Of a stretch of 64,000 nucleotides of DNA, positions 17,067-26,031 are shown one piece after another (the first letter of the stretch is position 1; the number at the start of each line of letters is the position of its first letter). A program made the translations under genes and the position numbers. The DNA lies in assembly GCF_030317105.1 (NCBI RefSeq), contig NZ_JASZYG010000004.1, forward strand, positions 714,701 to 778,700. The letters are read 5' to 3'. The notes beneath the pieces were generated by a model. That model ran no database searches. It saw nothing but the letters and a program-made list of their open reading frames with translations, and was not told the DNA's origin. This stretch comes from Variovorax brevis (GTDB taxonomy: Bacteria > Pseudomonadota > Gammaproteobacteria > Burkholderiales > Burkholderiaceae_C).

Positions 17067-17519
17067 ATGAAACACATCAGGAACCTCACCCTCGGCGTTG
17101 CCATCGCGGCCGCAGGGCTCATTCCCTTGTCGAGTGCCAACGCATGGGTCGCGGCCGCAGGGGGCTATCGCGGCGGTGCCGTCGCAGTCGGCGGCTTCCA
17201 TCCGGCTTACCGGCCCGCCGGCTGCTACGGCTGCGGCGCGGCCGTCGGCGCAGTCGCCGGCATGGCGGTGGGCGCGGCCGTTGCGAGCGCGGCGCGTCCT
17301 GCGACCGTGGTGGTTGCCCAACCGATGCCCGTCGTCGTGGAGCCGCCCCCGTACGCTGTCGTCGGCAACGTACCCCTGGGCAGTCAGGTGGCAGCCCTGC
17401 CTTCGGGCACCCAGAGCATGGTGGTCAACGGCGTCACCTTCTACCAGCACGGGCCGACTTGGTACAAGCCCTATTTCGGATCCAGCGGGGTCTACTACCA
17501 GGTCGTGCCTGCGCCGTAG
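17067..17519 (+). CDS. Small exported protein, low-complexity middle, DUF6515-like end
   Basis: A 150-residue protein from ATG 17067 (AAAGGGG upstream), 19 bases after the DUF2092 gene. A signal peptide ends near SSANA. The middle is rich in Ala/Gly/Val (residues ~40-90) and could insert in or lie against a membrane. The end has the pattern MVVNGVTFYQHGPTWYKPYF followed by GVYYQVV, which resembles DUF6515-type proteins with repeated G-x-x-Y-Y units. The function is unknown. Confidence 0.75.
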   Translation: MKHIRNLTLGVAIAAAGLIPLSSANAWVAAAGGYRGGAVAVGGFHPAYRPAGCYGCGAAVGAVAGMAVGAAVASAARPATVVVAQPMPVVVEPPPYAVVGNVPLGSQVAALPSGTQSMVVNGVTFYQHGPTWYKPYFGSSGVYYQVVPAP

Positions 17520-17880
17520 CGGCCTCTTGGCATGCACCAGGACCGCACCCAGGACCGGTCGTGGTGACTTGCCGCCGTTCGTTGGCCAAGGAGACTCTGA
17601 CGACCAGGCCAAGCGCTCCGACGGTTGGCCAGTACGCGTCGACCCATTCACGCAGGCGCGCCTCGGCGCCAGGGCCCGGATCACTCGACTTCCCGCATCG
17701 ACAAAAAGGGAGGGCGTTGCGAATGGCCGTAGACCGGTAGCTTGCAGTCATCTGTGGCGATCGAAGACCGCTTCCCGGCACTTGCGGGGAGCGCCAGAAA
17801 TGAGCCGACCGCTCGTCTTCCCTGTCATGCGCTTGCCGTCGCAAGGTCAGGCGAACCGCGCTGCACACGCGTGCTGCCGT
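17520..17880. other. Intergenic stretch between converging operons
   Basis: 361 bases between the plus-strand small exported protein and the minus-strand esterase-like gene. Open frames exist on both strands but have no ribosome site, no recognisable family and unlikely composition. I saw no convincing hairpin terminator, operator or RNA gene here. Confidence 0.5.
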
Positions 17881-20079
17881 TCAGGGCGGGGTCGGAAAGT
17901 TCCGCACCTCTGGCAAGGGCAATGCAATGGGCATCTCGAACAGCGGGCCCGCACCGTCCGGGTCGATGACGGTCGCACCATCCGATGCAAAGAACAGGGC
18001 CATCTGCGTCTGTGCCGCAACGGCAAAGGGCGCGCCCGCCGGGTCGCCGATGTTGGTGAGGAAGGTGTGCGGGTTCAAGTCAACGGGCTCTCCCGTCGCC
18101 GGAAAGGCCAGGTCCTTGCGGAAGTACATGGCGCGGTCCGCCAGGTCACCCGCGCGAAGGATGGCGGTTGTCGTCGGGTTGGGAACCGTGAAGTCACCTT
18201 TCATGAACTGCACGATCACCGGCTTGGCGCCGTGGCCTGGCAATGGTTGCTTGCGAAGGTACGGCGCATAAGCCACCGGATTGCCGGTTTGCTGCACCCA
18301 CGCGCTGTGGTCGAGCACCACCTGGATGGCCGACGCGCCCGGTATGTCGTTCAGCAGCGGCGGCTCGTTGCGCAGCGGAATGGCCTCGAGAAAGTCGATC
18401 CGTTGAGATGGCGGGAAGGGTCTGTTGCCCAACGGCGGGCTGCGGTGCACCAGCATGATTGCACTGAAGATCCTGAACGCGCCAAGGCGCGAGACTTCGC
18501 TGAGCGAGCCGCCAGGCACGTTCGGAACTCCGGCCCTCACGGCCCCCTCCACCGCGAGGAAGATCGTGCCGTAGATCCCGCCCAGGGACTGCCCCGCGTA
18601 GTAGATACGGTTCCTGTCGATGTCGACCGAGCCATCGCCTTCCACGTCGATCCCCTGCTGGATCTGCCGCACCAGTTGCATCAGGTCGATCACCGTTTGG
18701 CGCAGCCCGTCCCGCTCGGCCACGATCGCCACGGGGGCGACCGGGCTCAGGCCTTCTGATTCATCGATCACGCCGTTGCCGTCCACATCGGCGCCGCGAC
18801 CGCCGGAGGGCAGCACAACCCCCAAGCCGCCGGCCTTGGGCACCACGTTGATCGTGCCCAGCGGGCCGCCGCCGTGGCCCACGGCGCTGATGGCGATCGT
18901 GGCGATACCCTTTGAAGCGAACACCGATGCCACGGCCCACGGCCCACCGAACATGCTGTCGCCGAAGCCATGGCCGAAGATCGCGACCGGCCAGCCAGCC
19001 GCCGGACGTGCGCCGCTCGGCAAAAACAGTTCCACCACCAGATCATTGGACGACAGGGCCGCTGGATGGCCCAGCAAGGTGCCGGCCGCAGGAATGATCC
19101 GGTCCGCGTTCTGGTAGTTGGGTGAGCGGAAGGTACCGAAAGCGACGCGGCCGACCGCGCCCGGCACCACCTGCAGCGCTTGCGTTGGCACATCCACCGT
19201 CGCGAAATACGCCGGGATGCTCACCTGCCGGTTCCATTGGATGCTGCCCAGGTCCGCCACCGGAAACGCGGCACGTGTCGTGCCGCCGTTGCCAATCATG
19301 AAGTTGATGGGCGCGGGGTTGGAGCGCCGGATCTGCTCACGAATCTTGACCAGGTCCGCGCTGACGCTCTGGGTGGTGAAAAGGCTCACCGCAACGACGC
19401 GATGGCGACCGGCCCGAACGGCGCGTTCTGCCCCCTGCAGCGTGCCCTGAAAATCCAGCAGGTCGCGGTCATTCGCGCCGCCACGGCCCCACGGCAGGGC
19501 CGGCCGGGAGAAGGGTGCGCCTGCGATGGGATCGCCCGCCGTATCGTGAATGCCATTGGTGATCACCAGCACATAGCGCGAATGTTCCTGCAGCAGTTCA
19601 TCGGACTGGACCACCAGCGTCTTGTTGGCAACGTCCCAGGACACCTGGTTGATACCCACCTTGTCGCCAAACCCGCGGCCGGACAAGGTGTCGCCCAGGC
19701 CCACCAGGTACAGCGTGTCGCTGTTGACCGTGGACAGGTCGATGTCGCCCGTGAACGGCACCGTGATGCGCGGCTGCATGTTGAAGCCATCGAGCGTGTT
19801 GAGCACGTCGATGTCCTGGCAATCGCTCACCAACCCGGTGCAGTCCGGCTTGGGAAGATTGACGCGTTTGAACGTGTTCTGCGTCCAGTCCGGGCGGGTG
19901 AACCGGTCGCTGGGGAAGGGACTCGTCGTGGGACTGGAGAAGTCCATCTTCACGCTGACGCCAGCGGCCCCTGCAAGCATGGGTACCGCCGCCAGCAGGG
20001 CCAGCGCGGTCAGCCGGTGAACATGTCGAACGCCAATGGAAAAGCTGCGTTCCGCCAGGAACGAAATTCGAGCCTGCAT
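17881..20079 (-). CDS. Exported alpha/beta-hydrolase-like protein (putative esterase)
   Basis: A 732-residue protein. ATG 20079 is preceded by AGGAG at a spacing of 7 and opens a signal peptide (HRLTALALLAAVPMLAGAAG). The N-terminal ~300 residues look like Ig- or bacterial-lipase-type accessory domains, the rest like an alpha/beta hydrolase: oxyanion region FGHGFGDSMFG and a nucleophile elbow GQSLGG (Ser as nucleophile). Between them lie two calcium-type loops, DVDGNGVIDESEG and DVEGDGSVDIDRN, so calcium binding is likely. Acid and His partners cannot be fixed by eye. It is the last gene of the minus-strand operon that begins with the Bug receptor, although the 193-base gap before it allows its own promoter. 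Confidence 0.75.
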   Translation of the reverse strand: MQARISFLAERSFSIGVRHVHRLTALALLAAVPMLAGAAGVSVKMDFSSPTTSPFPSDRFTRPDWTQNTFKRVNLPKPDCTGLVSDCQDIDVLNTLDGFNMQPRITVPFTGDIDLSTVNSDTLYLVGLGDTLSGRGFGDKVGINQVSWDVANKTLVVQSDELLQEHSRYVLVITNGIHDTAGDPIAGAPFSRPALPWGRGGANDRDLLDFQGTLQGAERAVRAGRHRVVAVSLFTTQSVSADLVKIREQIRRSNPAPINFMIGNGGTTRAAFPVADLGSIQWNRQVSIPAYFATVDVPTQALQVVPGAVGRVAFGTFRSPNYQNADRIIPAAGTLLGHPAALSSNDLVVELFLPSGARPAAGWPVAIFGHGFGDSMFGGPWAVASVFASKGIATIAISAVGHGGGPLGTINVVPKAGGLGVVLPSGGRGADVDGNGVIDESEGLSPVAPVAIVAERDGLRQTVIDLMQLVRQIQQGIDVEGDGSVDIDRNRIYYAGQSLGGIYGTIFLAVEGAVRAGVPNVPGGSLSEVSRLGAFRIFSAIMLVHRSPPLGNRPFPPSQRIDFLEAIPLRNEPPLLNDIPGASAIQVVLDHSAWVQQTGNPVAYAPYLRKQPLPGHGAKPVIVQFMKGDFTVPNPTTTAILRAGDLADRAMYFRKDLAFPATGEPVDLNPHTFLTNIGDPAGAPFAVAAQTQMALFFASDGATVIDPDGAGPLFEMPIALPLPEVRNFPTPP

Positions 20080-20272
20080 GAATTGACTCCTGCCGAACTG
20101 TGGTGGGGGAGTACTACAGGGAGAAGGCACCGGACACGCGTCGGCTGCGAGGGAGCGCCGAGGGCTTTATATCGTCTTCCAGCAAGCAGGGACAGCGACG
20201 GCAACCCCCCTGACGGCGACACAACCATTGCGTGATGATCCCGGTTCGACCACCTTCATCGTACGGCCCGTC

Positions 20273-21424
20273 TCATGGGGCGGGCACAAAGCGTTGCAAC
20301 CGCTTGCCCGTATCCACTTCGGCGGTGTACAGGTTGCCCTTCGAGTCGATCGCAATGTTGTGCACCCAGTGGAACTGCCCGGCCATCCGGCCATTGCGTC
20401 CGAATGCGGATACCTCGGCGCCCGTCTCGCGCGACAGGACATGCACCTGGTTGTTTGCGCCGTCCGCTACATACATGTAGCTCTGCTTCGGGTCCGGCGA
20501 CAGCACCATATCCCAGACCGATCCGATCAACCGGGTGTCTTTTGCCAGGAAGAACTCGCGCACGAACTCGCCGGACTTGCGAAACACCTGGATGCGGTTG
20601 TTCTCGCGGTCGCAGACATACACCAGGCCATCGTTTGCCAAGCGCACGCAATGCACCGGACTGCCGAACTGCTTCGACGGCGGCGCAGCCGGGTCGTAGG
20701 TCGTTTTGGTGTCGTCCGGCTTGTTTCCGTAGGCGCCCCAATGGCGCTTGTAGGCACCCGTGGTCGCATCGAACACGATGACGCGCCGGTTGCCGTAGCC
20801 GTCGGCTACGTACAGCTCATTGGCCGCCGCATCGACTTCCATGTGCGCGGGCTTGCCAAGCAGTCGGGTGTCATTGCTGCCACCGGTCTGGCCGGCCTTG
20901 CCGATCTGCAGCAGGAACTTTCCATCGGCCGTGAACTTCAGGACCTGATGGTCCTGGTCGGCATTGCCGGCGATCCAGACGTTGTCTTGTTGGTCGACGT
21001 AGATGCCGTGCTCGCGCTTGGGGAAATCGAAGCCGGTGCCCGCCATTCCCCAGGACCGAAGGACCCTGCCATCAGCGTCGAACTCGACGACGGACGGCGC
21101 CGGCACGCAGCATGCCGCACGGGGCGGATTGAACGAAGCAGCCTTTTCGTCATCCGTGAAGCTGCCCGGCCGGTGGATGATCCAGATGTGGTCGTGCTTG
21201 TCGACTGCCACACCTGCCACAGCGCCGAACAGCCACTTGTCAGGTAGCGGCTTGGGCCAGTAGGGGTCGACGGCGTAGCGCGTGGCAGGCGGCGTGCTGC
21301 CGATGCCCGTCGATGCGCAAGCGGACAACAACAGCGACGTGAAGCCCACCATCAGGGCCACGGGAAGGCTCGCCAGCATCGAGTTCATCCGTTGGTGAAC
21401 ACTCGCTATTTGAAATCTTTTCAT
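20273..21424 (-). CDS. NHL-repeat six-bladed beta-propeller lipoprotein
   Basis: About 383 residues starting at ATG 21424 (MKRFQIAS), which gives the signal peptide its positive charges; ATG 21433 and 21388 are alternatives. The lipobox is LLLSAC. The mature chain has repeated NHL blades (HGIYVDQQDNVWIAGNAD, MEVDAAANELYVADGYGNRR, VRLANDGLVYVCDRENNR, SYMYVADGANNQVHVL, NIAIDSKGNLYTAEV). Related propellers include peptidyl-alpha-hydroxyglycine lyase and virginiamycin-B-lyase-like folds, but no catalytic set can be assigned. The protein is probably anchored to a membrane facing the periplasm. It lies 50 bases downstream of the cupin lipoprotein gene. Confidence 0.85.
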   Translation of the reverse strand: MKRFQIASVHQRMNSMLASLPVALMVGFTSLLLSACASTGIGSTPPATRYAVDPYWPKPLPDKWLFGAVAGVAVDKHDHIWIIHRPGSFTDDEKAASFNPPRAACCVPAPSVVEFDADGRVLRSWGMAGTGFDFPKREHGIYVDQQDNVWIAGNADQDHQVLKFTADGKFLLQIGKAGQTGGSNDTRLLGKPAHMEVDAAANELYVADGYGNRRVIVFDATTGAYKRHWGAYGNKPDDTKTTYDPAAPPSKQFGSPVHCVRLANDGLVYVCDRENNRIQVFRKSGEFVREFFLAKDTRLIGSVWDMVLSPDPKQSYMYVADGANNQVHVLSRETGAEVSAFGRNGRMAGQFHWVHNIAIDSKGNLYTAEVDTGKRLQRFVPAP

Positions 21425-21474
21425 GAGCACCATGTCAGTGATCCTGCGTTAGGGAATGCACTCTGCGGCGATAC

Positions 21475-22137
21475 CTATTCTCCACGTCGCGCGGGTTTGG
21501 ACAAGTACTCCCTGGACTGCGCCTCGCTCTTGGTCGGCGTCACCTTGTCGGGGTCGATCCGCACCATGAGGTAGTCGATGTGGTCGTCGATCTTCGTGAA
21601 CCAGTGGCCGGTGCCTGCCGGTATCACGACGACGTCGCCAGCCTTGATGTCGTACGCGACGCCATTGCGAACCTCGGAGCCGTTGTTGCCGGGGCCGTTC
21701 TGCAACACGACGGTTGGCATCGTGGCGGGGCGCCGTTCCCTGTTCAGGATGTCCGGACCCAGCACCAGCGTCGCGGAGCCCGAGATCACGTGATAGACCT
21801 CGCTCACGTGGTCGTGCTCCGCGACCGAATTGGGTGACGGCTTGTCCAGCTTGCCACGATGCACGCGGCCGATGCCGACGTTGGACTTGCCGATGTCGAC
21901 CGCCCGCACCTGCTGATCGACAAGCTTCTCCTTCAGGGCCTTCTGCGCGTACGCATTCATCTCCGACGCCGGGATGTAGGTGCCCGGGCACATGGCGCAG
22001 GTCGGCTGCGGGTCGGTCGGATTGACGCGCGCCGTCGGCGAACTCTTCGATGTCGCGCAGCCGCCCAGTGCGAGCAGCGAGGCCAGGCTGTATGTTGCGA
22101 AGCGCCGCGTCGCGAGGCTCGGGCTTTTGAAGTTCAT
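21475..22137 (-). CDS. Cupin-domain lipoprotein
   Basis: A 220-residue protein with a lipobox (LLALGGCAT) after a basic N-terminus. The cupin core covers ~residues 85-200: motif 1 as HDHVSEVYHVISGSATLVLG (two His and a Glu as metal ligands) and motif 2 as GDVVVIPAGTGHWF. A CAMC-type Cys pair sits at ~47-50. Cupins bind a metal and small acids or sugars; whether this one is an enzyme or a sensor is unknown. A lipid-anchored cupin next to cytoplasmic LigJ/LigK is unusual and suggests handling of the substrate before import. Confidence 0.83.
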   Translation of the reverse strand: MNFKSPSLATRRFATYSLASLLALGGCATSKSSPTARVNPTDPQPTCAMCPGTYIPASEMNAYAQKALKEKLVDQQVRAVDIGKSNVGIGRVHRGKLDKPSPNSVAEHDHVSEVYHVISGSATLVLGPDILNRERRPATMPTVVLQNGPGNNGSEVRNGVAYDIKAGDVVVIPAGTGHWFTKIDDHIDYLMVRIDPDKVTPTKSEAQSREYLSKPARRGE

Positions 22138-22173
22138 CTTCTTTGTCTCCTGGGGTGGTTTCTGTTCAACGCG

Positions 22174-23205
22174 CTACGCCGTTGCCAGGCCCTGCCGTGC
22201 CTTCAGGCGCTCGGCCAATCGAGGATAGACGCGCAACGCATTGCCGCCCAGCACCTTGGCCCGATGCTCAGGGGTGAGCCAATCGACCGCGTCGATGTAG
22301 CGCTTGGTGTCGTCGTAGTGGTAGCCCGTGCGCGGATCGATGCCCTTCACCGCGCCCACGATCTCGGACGCGAACAGAACGTTGTCGGGCGGCACCACCT
22401 CCAGCAGCAGTTCCACGCCCGGCCGGTGGTACACGCAGGTGTCGAAGAACACATTGCGCATCATCTCCTCGAGCGGCGGCCTCTTGAGTTGGTCCGCCAG
22501 CCCGCGATAGCGCCCCCAGTGATACGGCACCGCGCCACCGCCGTGCGGGATCACGAAGCGCAAGGTCGGGAAGTCCTTGAAGATGTCCGACAGAAGGAAC
22601 TGCATGAAGGCCGTCGTGTCGCCGTTCAGGTAGTGCGCGCCCGTGTGGTGGAAGTTGGGGTTGCAGGAACAGCTCACATGCACCATCGCCGGCACGTCGA
22701 GCTCCACCATCTTCTCGAACAGCGGATACCAGTGGCGCTGCGTCATCGGCGGGTCGGTCCAGAAGCCGTCGGTCGGGTCGGGGTTGACGTTGCAGCCGAC
22801 AAAGCCGAGTTCCTCCACGCAGCGCGTCAGTTCGTCGATGCAGTTGGCCGGGCTCACGCCGGGCGACTGGGGCAGTTGGCAAACGCCGACCAGTTCGTCG
22901 GGAAACATCTCCACCGCGCGGTGGATCAGGTCGTTGCAGGCCCGGGTCCAGTGCTGGCTGGTCGTGGCGTCGCCGACGTGGTGCGCCATGGCGCCCGCGA
23001 TGGGCGAGAACAACGTGACGTCCACGCCGCGCTCGCGCTGGATGCGCAACTGGTTCTGCTCGAGCGACTCGCGGATCTCGTCGTCGCTGATGAGGAAGTC
23101 CGGCGCCAGCGCGTGGCCGGATGCGAACGCGGCCGTCTGCCGCTCGCGGTAGTCTTTCAGCGCGGCTGGCGCTGTGGTGTAGTGACCGTGGCAATCGATG
23201 ATCAT
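22174..23205 (-). CDS. ligJ: 4-oxalomesaconate hydratase (LigJ-like, amidohydrolase family)
   Basis: A 343-residue protein from ATG 23205. The metal site is clear: DCHGHYT near the start, HVSCSCNP (~residue 178), IPHGGGAVP (~223), and FASEIVG with the Glu that replaces the usual last Asp. The sequence closely matches LigJ of the protocatechuate 4,5-cleavage route as I know it. LigJ hydrates 4-oxalomesaconate to 4-carboxy-4-hydroxy-2-oxoadipate in the cytoplasm. The next enzyme, LigK, is encoded just upstream in the operon. The ring-cleavage dioxygenase and lactonase of the pathway are absent from this window. Confidence 0.88.
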   Translation of the reverse strand: MIIDCHGHYTTAPAALKDYRERQTAAFASGHALAPDFLISDDEIRESLEQNQLRIQRERGVDVTLFSPIAGAMAHHVGDATTSQHWTRACNDLIHRAVEMFPDELVGVCQLPQSPGVSPANCIDELTRCVEELGFVGCNVNPDPTDGFWTDPPMTQRHWYPLFEKMVELDVPAMVHVSCSCNPNFHHTGAHYLNGDTTAFMQFLLSDIFKDFPTLRFVIPHGGGAVPYHWGRYRGLADQLKRPPLEEMMRNVFFDTCVYHRPGVELLLEVVPPDNVLFASEIVGAVKGIDPRTGYHYDDTKRYIDAVDWLTPEHRAKVLGGNALRVYPRLAERLKARQGLATA

Positions 23206-23246
23206 GGTGTGCGTCTCTGATGGAATGAAAGATGAAGCGGCCGGGT

Positions 23247-23924
23247 TCAGGCCTCGAAGTAGCAGCCGAGCTTCGTGAGCTGCGCGCGATAGCCGGCGGC
23301 GTTGTTGTCGCCCTGGCCGATGGCCGCGAAGGTCTCGCTCTCGTGCTTGAACTTGGCGGCCGCCTTGGCATGCAAGGCCTCGACCGAAGCGCGTGAGACG
23401 CAGACGAGGCCGTCTTCGTCCCCCACCATCAAGTCGCCCGGGCAGATCACCATGCCGCCGACAGAGATGGGCGTGTTGACCTCGCCCGGACCGTTCTTGT
23501 ACGGCCCTTGATGCGTCACACCGCAGGCATACACCGGAAAGTGTTGCTGCCGGATCCAGCCCGAATCGCGCACCGCACCGTGGATGACGATGCCCGCGAA
23601 CTTCTTGGCAATGCAGTACGCCAGCATGCGCTCGCCGATGATGGCGTTGGTGAGGTCGCCCCCTGCATCGACCACGATCACGTCGCCTTCGACCGCCATG
23701 TTCAGCGCCATGTGCGTCATGAGGTTGTCGCCTGGTGCGCTCTTGACCGTCACCGCAGGCCCGCACAGGACGCCGCCCGCGTGCATCGGCCGCAGCCTGG
23801 CGCTGCCCGAGTTGAGGCGCGACATGGAATCGCTGATGTTCGCCACCGGGATGGACCTGAATTTGTCGACCCATTCCTTGTCAACGGCGTGGCGGCGCTT
23901 GAGAACCTGAAAACCTGGTTGCAT
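23247..23924 (-). CDS. ligK: 4-carboxy-4-hydroxy-2-oxoadipate / HMG aldolase (RraA-like)
   Basis: A 225-residue protein with the RraA/HMG-CHA aldolase pattern: GDNLMTHMALNMAVEGDVIVVD, GERMLAYCIAKKFAGIVIHG, and the metal/substrate motif VRDSGWI. It cleaves 4-carboxy-4-hydroxy-2-oxoadipate to pyruvate and oxaloacetate, the step after LigJ. RNase-inhibitor RraA proteins are related but shorter and lack this context. It lies 25 bases downstream of the Bug receptor gene and 41 bases upstream of ligJ. Confidence 0.87.
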   Translation of the reverse strand: MQPGFQVLKRRHAVDKEWVDKFRSIPVANISDSMSRLNSGSARLRPMHAGGVLCGPAVTVKSAPGDNLMTHMALNMAVEGDVIVVDAGGDLTNAIIGERMLAYCIAKKFAGIVIHGAVRDSGWIRQQHFPVYACGVTHQGPYKNGPGEVNTPISVGGMVICPGDLMVGDEDGLVCVSRASVEALHAKAAAKFKHESETFAAIGQGDNNAAGYRAQLTKLGCYFEA

Positions 23925-23949
23925 GGCTGTTCCTCGATTCGGTGGCGCG

Positions 23950-24918
23950 TTACTCGGCCGTCAGATTGAACTGGCGCGCGACGTCGACGTAGCTCTTCAG
24001 TTCGGTCTGGAAGAACGGGGCAAAGGTGGCGGCGGGCATGGGTGCGGGTTCGATGCCGAGCTTGTCGAGAGAAGCGGCCACGTCGGGCTGCTTCATGACC
24101 ACCTGGATCTCGTCCGAGAGGCGCTGGACCACCGCGGCGGGCGTCCTGGCCGGCGCGAAGACGCCCCACCATCCGGTGCCTTCGAGATCCTTCACGCCGG
24201 CCTCCTGCATCGTCGGCACCGACGGCAGATGCCCGAAGCGGGTGCTGCCCGACACCGCCAGCGCGCGCAGCTTGCCGCTCGCGATGCTCGGCAGGACTTC
24301 GCTGGTCGTCTGGATCATGTAGGTCAGTCGCCCGGCGATCAGGTCGGGCATCGCTGCCGCGCCGCCCTTGTAGAGAACCTGGACCGGGTTGGTGCCGGTG
24401 TTCTTCGGGAAGATCAGGTTGGTGGGCGAGCCCGCGCCCACTGCGCCGTAGGAGGCTTTGTCCGGGTTGGCCTTCATGTAGTCGACCAGTTCCGCCACCG
24501 TCTTGAACGGCGACGATGCCGGAACCACGAGTACAAACGGCGCCTTGCCTGTGCGGGCCACGGGAACGAAGTCCTTCGACGCGTCGTACGGGATGACCTT
24601 CATCGTCGCCCGGTTGAAGGCGAGGAAGGTCGCGCCCATCAGCACTGTGTAGCCGTCGGGCGCCGCCTTGGCGACCGCGTCCGCGCCGATGTTGGCGTTG
24701 GCGCCGGGTCGGTTGTCGATGATGACCGGCTGCTTGAGCCGCGCGCCCAGGTGCGTCGCAACGACGCGTGCAATGTTGTCGACCCCGCCACCAGCAGCGT
24801 ACGGAACGATCATGCGGATGGGCTTGTCGGGGTAGTCGGCGGCGGCCGATGGAAATGGAGCGAAGAGGCCCGAGGCGGAAATCCCGAGGCTTGCGAGGAT
24901 GGCGAAGCGCCGATTCAT
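23950..24918 (-). CDS. Bug/TctC-family periplasmic substrate-binding protein
   Basis: A 322-residue protein with a Sec signal peptide ending SAAA, then the Bug signature YPDKPIRMIVPYAAGGGVDNIAR and the domain-II pattern VLYKGGAAAMPDLIAGRL. A good Shine-Dalgarno (GGAGA) precedes the ATG. Bug proteins bind carboxylates and feed TctAB-type transporters; no tctA or tctB is in the window. As the first gene before ligK and ligJ, it may bind a tricarboxylate such as oxalomesaconate or a precursor (inference). It is divergent from the IclR gene at 25020. Confidence 0.9.
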   Translation of the reverse strand: MNRRFAILASLGISASGLFAPFPSAAADYPDKPIRMIVPYAAGGGVDNIARVVATHLGARLKQPVIIDNRPGANANIGADAVAKAAPDGYTVLMGATFLAFNRATMKVIPYDASKDFVPVARTGKAPFVLVVPASSPFKTVAELVDYMKANPDKASYGAVGAGSPTNLIFPKNTGTNPVQVLYKGGAAAMPDLIAGRLTYMIQTTSEVLPSIASGKLRALAVSGSTRFGHLPSVPTMQEAGVKDLEGTGWWGVFAPARTPAAVVQRLSDEIQVVMKQPDVAASLDKLGIEPAPMPAATFAPFFQTELKSYVDVARQFNLTAE

Positions 24919-24987
24919 GGTGTGTCTCCTTGACGTCCGGTTGCTGTGGAACGAAGGTTAGGGATACCCGGCCATCACTACAATTTC

Positions 24988-25004
24988 GGTTCACCAGGTG
25001 GACC
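24988..25004. promoter_or_regulatory. Likely IclR operator (17-base near-palindrome)
   Basis: GGTTCACC, one central base, GGTGGACC: a 17-base inverted repeat with one mismatch per arm, lying 15 bases before the IclR ATG and 69 bases before the Bug start on the other strand. Size and GGTTC-type arms fit sites bound by IclR proteins of aromatic catabolism. It is placed for autoregulation and for control of the divergent operon. Confidence 0.55.
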
Positions 25005-25019
25005 GATGGAGGTCGAAGT

Positions 25020-25763
25020 ATGAGCGTTAACCCTGACTCGACCGTGCTTTCAGCGTCGCGCGCGCTCGCCATCCTCGATGTCTTCACCGTCGAAGAGCCG
25101 CACCTGGGTTTAAGCGAAATCGGCCGGCGTGTGAAGCTTCCGAAGGCCACGGCGCTCCGGTTGCTGAAGACCCTGGCGTCGAGCGGCTATGTGGCGCAGA
25201 ACGAGCGTGCCGAATGGCGGCTCGGCCCGGCGACGGCTTCGCTTGGCGCGCGCTACCAGGTGTCCTTCGACATCCGGGCCAACATCGAGCCCGCCCTGCG
25301 CAAGCTTTCCGATGCCACGGGGCACGACGCATCGTTCTTCGTGCAGGAGGGAGACAGGCGCGTGCGACTGGTCAAGGTCATGTTCCCCGATGCGCGGCAC
25401 AGCAACGCACGCGTCGGCGAGTCCATGCCACTCGACCAGGGCGCGGCCGGCAAGGTGATGCTGGCCGCGATGGGACAGCGCGGCGAAATCTACGATCAGA
25501 TCAGGGCGCGCGGGTTTCACGTGACCGTTGGCGAGGCCAAGAAGGCATCGGCGAGCATTGCGGTGCCCGTGTTCGGCAGCCGCTGGCGCGTCGTGGGCGC
25601 GCTGTGCATTGGCGCGCCCGCCGAAGGCAATGTCGCAGACAGGCTGGCAAAACTCGCCCCACGATTGAAGCGCGCGGCGGAGTCGTTGTCAGCCTCGCTC
25701 AGCTATGACGACGATTCTGCTGTCCAGCGGGTGACGATGGCGCGGTCGACGTGGCATCCGTAG
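25020..25763 (+). CDS. IclR-family transcriptional regulator
   Basis: A 247-residue protein. ATG 25020 (MSVNPDSTVL) gives standard family length and follows GGAGG. The N-terminal winged helix spans ~residues 12-75 (RALAILDVF, GLSEIGRRVKLPKATALRLLKTLASSGYV) and the C-terminal ligand domain follows (SFDIRANIEPALRKLSDATG, LDQGAAGKVMLA). It is divergent from the Bug-ligK-ligJ operon and is the likely regulator of that operon, through the palindrome at 24988-25004. Confidence 0.9.
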   Translation: MSVNPDSTVLSASRALAILDVFTVEEPHLGLSEIGRRVKLPKATALRLLKTLASSGYVAQNERAEWRLGPATASLGARYQVSFDIRANIEPALRKLSDATGHDASFFVQEGDRRVRLVKVMFPDARHSNARVGESMPLDQGAAGKVMLAAMGQRGEIYDQIRARGFHVTVGEAKKASASIAVPVFGSRWRVVGALCIGAPAEGNVADRLAKLAPRLKRAAESLSASLSYDDDSAVQRVTMARSTWHP

Positions 25764-26031
25764 TCATCAGCGCGTGTCACGCGACCTGATACTTCAAGGC
25801 GCGCGAGTAAGACTTGGACCACTACGTGCTCCACCGCACCGACGCGGGACAAGCCGACCCGTATAAACGCGGCAGAGGTTGGGCGCGACAGCTGGCGGCC
25901 TCTGCGAGCGAATCGGGATGCAAGAGCAACAGGCCTTGTCTTCCGGTCCGGTGCGCCGCTACCGAAGCTGTTGGTGGGGCACCTTTTCCCCAGCAGCTTC
26001 GATGGCCGGCGGCAGCCGGCAAAAGGCACCC

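Noticed and set aside
17434..17868. 144-codon minus-strand frame in the gap after the small exported protein
   Set aside because: No ribosome site, no family pattern, and it overlaps the end of a better supported gene.
17098..18759. 553-codon plus-strand frame running over the intergenic gap into the esterase gene
   Set aside because: Overlaps two recognised genes out of frame or antisense, with no protein-like motif.
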